Source of the DNA: VFBF01 sp964530695
GTDB taxonomy: Bacteria; Pseudomonadota; Alphaproteobacteria; Caulobacterales; Aquidulcibacteraceae
Assembly (NCBI GenBank): GCA_964530695.1
Contig: CAZGYQ010000007.1
Coordinates: 1-58,108 of the forward strand
DNA length: 58,108 nt
Direction: 5' to 3'
In this document: positions 53,095 through 58,108 of the stretch, one piece after another
Layout: the number at the start of each line of letters is the position of its first letter
How positions within the stretch are numbered: the stretch's first letter is position 1
The notes under the pieces: generated by a model
Databases searched by the model: none
Told to the model about the DNA's origin: nothing
What the model saw: the letters and a program-made list of their open reading frames with translations, nothing else
Made by a program: the position numbers and the translations under genes

Positions 53095-54473
53095 CAGCGC
53101 GAGGGCTCGGTCCGCTTGCCTTCGCGCACGGTGAAGGTCAGCCGCGTCTCGCCGCGCGCAGGCACCGGCACCGACCACGCGAACGTGTTGGCGTCGACCT
53201 CCTTGGGTTCGACGCTGGCGCGCTGGAGGTCGTGATCGCCGTCGATGCCGCCCTGGCGGAAGTCGATCGTGACGGGCTCGGCGCGCGCATTGCGGAAGAC
53301 GTAGGCCATCTCCGTGACGGTGACGCCGGACGTGGGGTTCTCGCGGCGCACGATGGTGGACTGCGACGTCACGTCGAAGGCCGTGCCCACATCGAGAACG
53401 ACGTCGGAACCTTCCGCCGTGTGGCCGATATTGTCTTCGCCGATGAACTGCACGCGGCCGGTGGAATCCTTGGTGTAAAGACGCACGGTGCCTTCCGGCA
53501 GCGCTGCGCCGAGTCCTGTTTCGCGCGCGTTCCTGAGTGTCAGCCGCACGGCAGCGCCGCTGGCGAAGCGTTCGCTCTGGTAGCCGTTGCGCTCGATTTC
53601 GTAGACCTTCGCCGCACGCGCGTTCGGCGCATCGAGGAAGCTGACCTGCTTGGTCTGGTTTTCCGCGATCGTTGTCGGCTCGGGCAGGGTGTAGATGTGA
53701 TAGTCGGCGAAGGACGTCTCGTCGCTCGACGGTCCGCCCGTGCCGCCGCGGCGCACGCCCGGCGACCCACGTCCGACTTCTCCGGGAGCGCCCGCCACGA
53801 GTTGCGTGCGGGCGTTCGTGTAGGAAGCGCCGGTGCGGTTGGTGAGCGTCACCCAGCCCTGCATCGAAAGCGCGCCGGCGCGTTCGTCGAACACGCCCAC
53901 ATAGTCGGCGCTCCAGGCGATGCCGTTGGTCAGGTAGCGCAGCGATGCGGGCCGCGTCCCGGCGCGCTGGCTGTCGACGGTGACTGACAGCGTGGGCTTG
54001 GCGCGGAGGTTTTCCGGGATGCGGTCGAACAGCACGCGGACCGGCAGGCCGTCGTCGCGCAGCACTTCGATGCGGTCGCCGATGCGCAGCACCACGCCCT
54101 GGTTGGCGGAGAGGACTTCGGCGGTCTCGATCACCTCGCGGCCCGTGGCGGGATTGGTGCGCACGAGACGCACGCGCGAGCCCACGGCCTTTTCCATCAT
54201 CTTCACAGGCGTCAGCAGATCGAAGTCGAAATTCTGTTCGACGATCGAAACACCGTCGGCGCGCAGCGATGCGGTCTGCGGCTGGATGCGGCCCGAGACG
54301 TTGGGGAACTCGAGGCGCGTGCGCCCGGCGCCAACCTCGACGTTGCGGACGTCTTCCACCAGCGCGATGTCGTTGTTGTAGATCGTGATCGCGAGCCGGG
54401 GCGCGGTCTGCTGCGCGGAAGCAGCCGTCGCGACCAGAACTGCAGCCATCGCGGCGAAAGAAGCCAGTCTCAT
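53094..54473 (-). CDS. DUF4139 exported protein, short form
   Basis: 459 residues, with a signal peptide ending AASAQQ. It starts with LAITIYNNDIALVEDVRNVEVGAG and has a DUF4139 domain with FADYHIYTLPEPTTIAENQTKQVSFLDAPN. Same plan as the downstream gene, with clear similarity (e.g. ENQTKQVSFL and ANQTKQVMFL). I start at ATG 54473, with AAGGGGA five bases upstream. The stop shares its last A with the next gene's ATG, so the two products are made together, perhaps as a complex. Confidence 0.85.
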   Translation of the reverse strand: MRLASFAAMAAVLVATAASAQQTAPRLAITIYNNDIALVEDVRNVEVGAGRTRLEFPNVSGRIQPQTASLRADGVSIVEQNFDFDLLTPVKMMEKAVGSRVRLVRTNPATGREVIETAEVLSANQGVVLRIGDRIEVLRDDGLPVRVLFDRIPENLRAKPTLSVTVDSQRAGTRPASLRYLTNGIAWSADYVGVFDERAGALSMQGWVTLTNRTGASYTNARTQLVAGAPGEVGRGSPGVRRGGTGGPSSDETSFADYHIYTLPEPTTIAENQTKQVSFLDAPNARAAKVYEIERNGYQSERFASGAAVRLTLRNARETGLGAALPEGTVRLYTKDSTGRVQFIGEDNIGHTAEGSDVVLDVGTAFDVTSQSTIVRRENPTSGVTVTEMAYVFRNARAEPVTIDFRQGGIDGDHDLQRASVEPKEVDANTFAWSVPVPARGETRLTFTVREGKRTEPSR

Positions 54474-54569
54474 GAAATTCCCCTTCATCGCCGCGACTTA
54501 ACCCGGAACAGGGAGCCGCGTCATCACAGCATTTTTGAGGCCGGAATTTCGCGTCGCAGGGGAGCGAAC

Positions 54570-55184
54570 CTAGCGCGGCAGCGCGCGCAGGACGCGGGCG
54601 ACCATGGCGTCGAGGTCGTGGCCCATGCCCTCTGCGTCGAGCACCAGGTCGGCGGCGGCGGCCTGCGCTGCGGCGTAGCGGCGGTGGGCGGGGCGGACCG
54701 TGCCCTCGTACTGCGACAGCACCGATTCGACCGAACGGCCGCGCTCCGCCACGTCGCGCCGCACCCGCCGCAAGAGCCGCAGGTCCCCCGGCGTGTCGAG
54801 CCAGACAGCCACGTCGTAGGCCGCGCGCACCTCGGCGTCGGCGAGCGCGAGGATGCCTTCCACGATCACATGGCGGGCCGGCGCAACGGTCTGGGTTTCG
54901 GTGCGTCGGCTGTGGGTCACGTAGTCGTAGAGCGGCTTCTCGATGGCGACGCCCGTCCTGATCTCGGCCAGGTCGGCGGCGAGGCGCGCCATGTCCTTGG
55001 CGTCGAGGCCGTCGAAGTCGTGCGTCTTCGCGTTGAAATCCGGGATCGTCGTCGCGCAGCGGTAATAGTCGTCCTCCGCGATGATCACGACGGAGGGTTC
55101 GAGGGCGTGCGCGAGCGCGCGCGCCAGCGTGGTCTTGCCGGAGCCCGAGCCGCCCGCGATGCCGATGAGGAGAGGTTGCGCCAT
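54570..55184 (-). CDS. udk: Uridine kinase-like P-loop kinase
   Basis: 204 residues. Walker A GIAGGSGSGKTTLAR, substrate-binding EDDYYR, then FDGLDAKDMARLA, PLYDYVTHSRR and IVEGILALADAEVR, all typical of uridine kinase, which phosphorylates uridine and cytidine for salvage. Later VRRDVAERGRSVESVLSQYEGTVRP matches the family R-D-x-x-x-R-G lid. Related phosphoribulokinase-type enzymes share this fold, but the motif set favours uridine kinase. Confidence 0.92.
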   Translation of the reverse strand: MAQPLLIGIAGGSGSGKTTLARALAHALEPSVVIIAEDDYYRCATTIPDFNAKTHDFDGLDAKDMARLAADLAEIRTGVAIEKPLYDYVTHSRRTETQTVAPARHVIVEGILALADAEVRAAYDVAVWLDTPGDLRLLRRVRRDVAERGRSVESVLSQYEGTVRPAHRRYAAAQAAAADLVLDAEGMGHDLDAMVARVLRALPR

Positions 55185-55278
55185 GGGGAGCCGGAGTGCT
55201 TCGCAGGCTCTCCGGAGTCAATGTCGCTTCTGGCGCCGATGCTGGCGAATGGGCACGAAGCGCGCTAACGCCGCGGCG

Positions 55279-56214
<936 letters not shown>

Positions 56215-56230
56215 ACGAGGTGGCGGAGAG

Positions 56231-56323
56231 CAGGACCGCGGGCCTATGGCCCGCATTGGAACCACGACGACGAACGGCGGCGCTCGCGTATTCGTCCCGT
56301 GCGGGCCGGAGGCCCGCGGTCCT
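56231..56323. repeat. Paired palindromic element, copy 3 (GGACCGC family)
   Basis: Left arm CAGGACC then GCGGGCC-TAT-GGCCCGC (56231-56254). Right arm GCGGGCC-GGA-GGCCCGC then GGTCC (56301-56323). The hairpin sequence equals that of copy 1, 41 kb away, and the span is 93 bases. Confidence 0.8.
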
Positions 56324-56364
56324 GCCCGCAGACACCGGGGCAAGCAGAGCCAGGTGTTCGAGAA

Positions 56365-56459
56365 CAGGACCGCAGGCGCCCTCGCCGGCAACGGTGTCGA
56401 CATCACGCGCCAATCTCTCAGGACGTTCCACTTTGCCGGCGAGGACGCCGGCGGTCCTC
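56365..56459. repeat. Paired palindromic element, copy 4 (GGACCGC family)
   Basis: Left arm CAGGACC then GCAGGCG-CCCT-CGCCGGC (56365-56389). Right arm GCCGGCG-AGGA-CGCCGGC then GGTCC (56435-56459). The hairpin differs from copies 1-3, but the outer GGACCGC and the 95-base span are kept. Confidence 0.7.
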
Positions 56460-56475
56460 ATCGCCGTCATCTGGC

Positions 56476-56982
56476 GTGAGCAAGCTGAACACCGCAACGT
56501 GCCCCTACAGGTCGCAAGGGGACTCGGGGTATACGGGCGTCGTGTGGTCACGAGCTTTTCTCGCAAGTCTCTTCGTCGCCTGCCTCGGGCTGGCGTGGAA
56601 CTCCTTCGATGCAATGCACCCGGAGTTTTTTCCGTGGGCCGCCCCGTTTCTGCTTGGAGTCGGGCTGTTGGGCGCGCTGATTTTCGGGGCATTGTGGTGG
56701 GCGTCCGCGATCACACCGCCCGCACTTGGCTTTCCAACCATGCCACTGAAGGACGCAGTTCGATACCTTGCTGATGAAAGCGCATGGGCGCGCGAGCTGA
56801 GTGACTCTGATCGTCATGCCGATTTTTTGGAGGCGGTACAGAAGGAGTGGGCTGATCGGTTTGCAGCGCATGAATCGGGCTTCGGCGCGCGAGGTTTTCC
56901 CGTTCATCGAAATGACTACATCGGCGCCGTGCGGAACGAGATCCCGAAGGATTTCCGGGCGCGCGCGCATCAACGCCGGTGA
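56476..56982 (+). CDS. Small two-helix membrane protein, unknown
   Basis: About 168 residues from GTG 56476; GTG 56542 (VVWSRAFLASLF) is also possible and would start at the first hydrophobic segment. Two membrane helices (AFLASLFVACLGLAW; FLLGVGLLGALIFGALWW) are followed by a charged soluble part with MPLKDAVRYLADESAWARELS. I do not recognise a family. It begins just after repeat copy 4. Confidence 0.55.
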   Translation: MSKLNTATCPYRSQGDSGYTGVVWSRAFLASLFVACLGLAWNSFDAMHPEFFPWAAPFLLGVGLLGALIFGALWWASAITPPALGFPTMPLKDAVRYLADESAWARELSDSDRHADFLEAVQKEWADRFAAHESGFGARGFPVHRNDYIGAVRNEIPKDFRARAHQRR

Positions 56983-56989
56983 ACTGTTG

Positions 56990-57292
56990 ATGCAGGAACA
57001 GCCGGACGAGATGGTGACCACGAGGGGTCGCTCAGCCTATGAAGACATGTTCGGGGGCGGCCCGAATTCCGCGATGATACCCGGCAATCCCGTGACGGAC
57101 TACTCGGGCGTCGTGGTGCGCAAGAGCGACATAGAGGCGGAATGGCCGCGCGCTGGCCTCATCTTAAGGATCATGCGCCCGCTCACCGAGCTGCAGGAGA
57201 GCCTGCGATGGCATCGGATGGACAAGCCGGCTTCCGATTGCGGTCGGGAGAAAGCCAGAAAGAGAGTGTCTAGCAACGCGCTCCGCGGGTAG
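56990..57292 (+). CDS. Hypothetical protein, 100 aa
   Basis: Starts MQEQPDEMVTTRGRSAYEDM eight bases after the stop of the two-helix membrane protein, so they are probably on one transcript. Soluble, no recognised domain, C-terminus basic (CGREKARKRVSSNALRG). The longer open frame upstream (56801) is antisense-like and out of frame with the preceding gene. Only modest support. Confidence 0.4.
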   Translation: MQEQPDEMVTTRGRSAYEDMFGGGPNSAMIPGNPVTDYSGVVVRKSDIEAEWPRAGLILRIMRPLTELQESLRWHRMDKPASDCGREKARKRVSSNALRG

Positions 57293-57342
57293 GTTGGATT
57301 CAGCATCGCGAAATCCACCACTATGTAGCTCGATAAATCTAT

Positions 57343-57924
57343 TCAACGAGCGCAATCTTGCCACGGTAGCCCATCGCGCCTGCCAAGTGTGGCGGCCGTG
57401 GTTGGAAACGGGGCGTAGTCTGCTCGTATCTCCGAGATCGGTTCAACCGCAGTGATGATGAATGGTGTTCGCCGCGGCGCTGTTACCTCATAGACCGCCG
57501 CCATGGCTTTTGGTCCATCTTGAAGACATGCTATCGGGCGCAGCGAACCGCCCAAAATTCGAACAGCGCTGGTCAATTCGATCACCAGATTTTCGCTATG
57601 GAAGTCAGTGAAGGCCGTATAACAGGTGTCCAAAGTGATCTTTGCCGCGCCCAGTCGACCAACCAAAGCGACGCTGTTCCGCGGCACCCACTGCACCCGT
57701 GTGGCGCGCGCCTTAGCCGCGTCGACCTCCGCACCCGTCAAACAGCCGCCCCGGGACGCGTTCGGTCTACTTTCCATTGCCAGCGCGAGCAAAGTTTCCG
57801 CAATCAGTTGAATTTCAGGGTTTGCGCGCCGGCTGCCGATTCCCGGATTTGGCTGCGCAGCCGCGCTCACTGCCAATACCGATGCAAAAACTATCGCCGC
57901 CGCAGTTCGCGCGAAAAATTTCAA
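57343..57924 (-). CDS. Exported hypothetical protein, 193 aa
   Basis: Signal peptide KFFARTAAAIVFASVLAVSAAAQ, then a mature domain with four Cys (SRGGCLTGAEV, LDTCYTAF, IACLQDGP, WQDCAR) that could form two disulfide bonds in the periplasm. Not recognised. I start at TTG 57924 with GGGAG seven bases upstream; GTG 57942 and TTG 57945 are alternatives. Less GC-rich than the core genes, like other genes near this end. Confidence 0.65.
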   Translation of the reverse strand: MKFFARTAAAIVFASVLAVSAAAQPNPGIGSRRANPEIQLIAETLLALAMESRPNASRGGCLTGAEVDAAKARATRVQWVPRNSVALVGRLGAAKITLDTCYTAFTDFHSENLVIELTSAVRILGGSLRPIACLQDGPKAMAAVYEVTAPRRTPFIITAVEPISEIRADYAPFPTTAATLGRRDGLPWQDCAR

Positions 57925-57945
57925 TTCGAAGTCTCCCTGCACCAA

Positions 57946-58108
57946 ACAGAAGGTCGGTATCCACTTCAGCGGAGGTCGTCAAACTTGGAAGTTTGTTCGT
58001 AAGCAATGCTCAATCCGCTGTTTTGCGTCGCGCCGGACGAGGTCGAATTCGCTGTGCTTCATGCACCCTACAGTCGCACCTTCGGCGGGGGGGGGGGGGG
58101 CCGCCCCG
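57946..58108. other. Window end, no gene; run of 14 G
   Basis: Upstream region of the exported protein gene on the minus strand. Positions 58087-58100 are a run of 14 G followed by CCGCCCCG. This looks like a low-quality contig end. Confidence 0.6.

Overview
The window is GC-rich DNA from an alphaproteobacterium, most likely of the Caulobacterales/Hyphomonadaceae type. This rests on the lptC-lptA-lptB-rpoN order, an NrnC-length RNase D homologue, a short L25 gene next to pth and near ychF, a large TonB-dependent receptor, and the coding density. The taxon is an inference from gene content. The right end stops in a run of 14 G, as a contig end would.

Region 1 (1-13.9 kb) is mostly core genome on the minus strand: ychF (cut by the window edge), pth, rplY, an acyl-CoA ligase, an APC permease, an alpha/beta hydrolase, prs and a chemotaxis receptor. 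An S9 peptidase lies on the plus strand. Two vapBC toxin-antitoxin modules are inserted here, each with a readable promoter and a palindromic operator. Region 2 (13.9-31 kb) holds paired palindromic repeats, a CobW-family metallochaperone GTPase coupled to a WD40 protein, a TonB-dependent receptor, queC-queE, sigma-54 (rpoN) behind the lipopolysaccharide-export genes lptC-lptA-lptB, an NrnC-like RNase, a GNAT enzyme and a class C beta-lactamase-like hydrolase.

Region 3 (31-43.1 kb) is accessory. It starts with a decayed RHS locus: two fragments of RHS core coding sequence bracket two unrecognised small genes, and a 77-bp hairpin repeat precedes each gene. Next come a subtilisin-like protease with a histone H1-like basic tail and a small protein resembling that protease's prodomain. 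On the minus strand follows a tightly coupled operon of an FAD oxidoreductase, a soluble-adenylyl-cyclase-like cyclase/ATPase and an acetoacetate decarboxylase-fold protein. A Crp/Fnr regulator lies just upstream, with CRP-type palindromes in front of it. I read this as a self-contained cyclic-nucleotide circuit controlling a small redox/decarboxylase pathway of unknown substrate.

Region 4 (43.8-50.7 kb) is a six-gene plus-strand operon of envelope proteins (two CsgG/FlgT-like, one COG3014-like, one YcfL-like, one LpoB-like) that ends in a TIR protein with four membrane helices. It has a TTGACA promoter. Linking a peptidoglycan-synthase-activator-like set to a membrane TIR protein is, as far as I know, undescribed. 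Regions 3 and 4 are the best candidates for a new system.

Region 5 (50.7-58.1 kb) contains tRNA-Val(GAC), a coupled pair of DUF4139 proteins, a uridine kinase, an ABC ATPase without a visible permease, two more repeat pairs and three small unknown genes.
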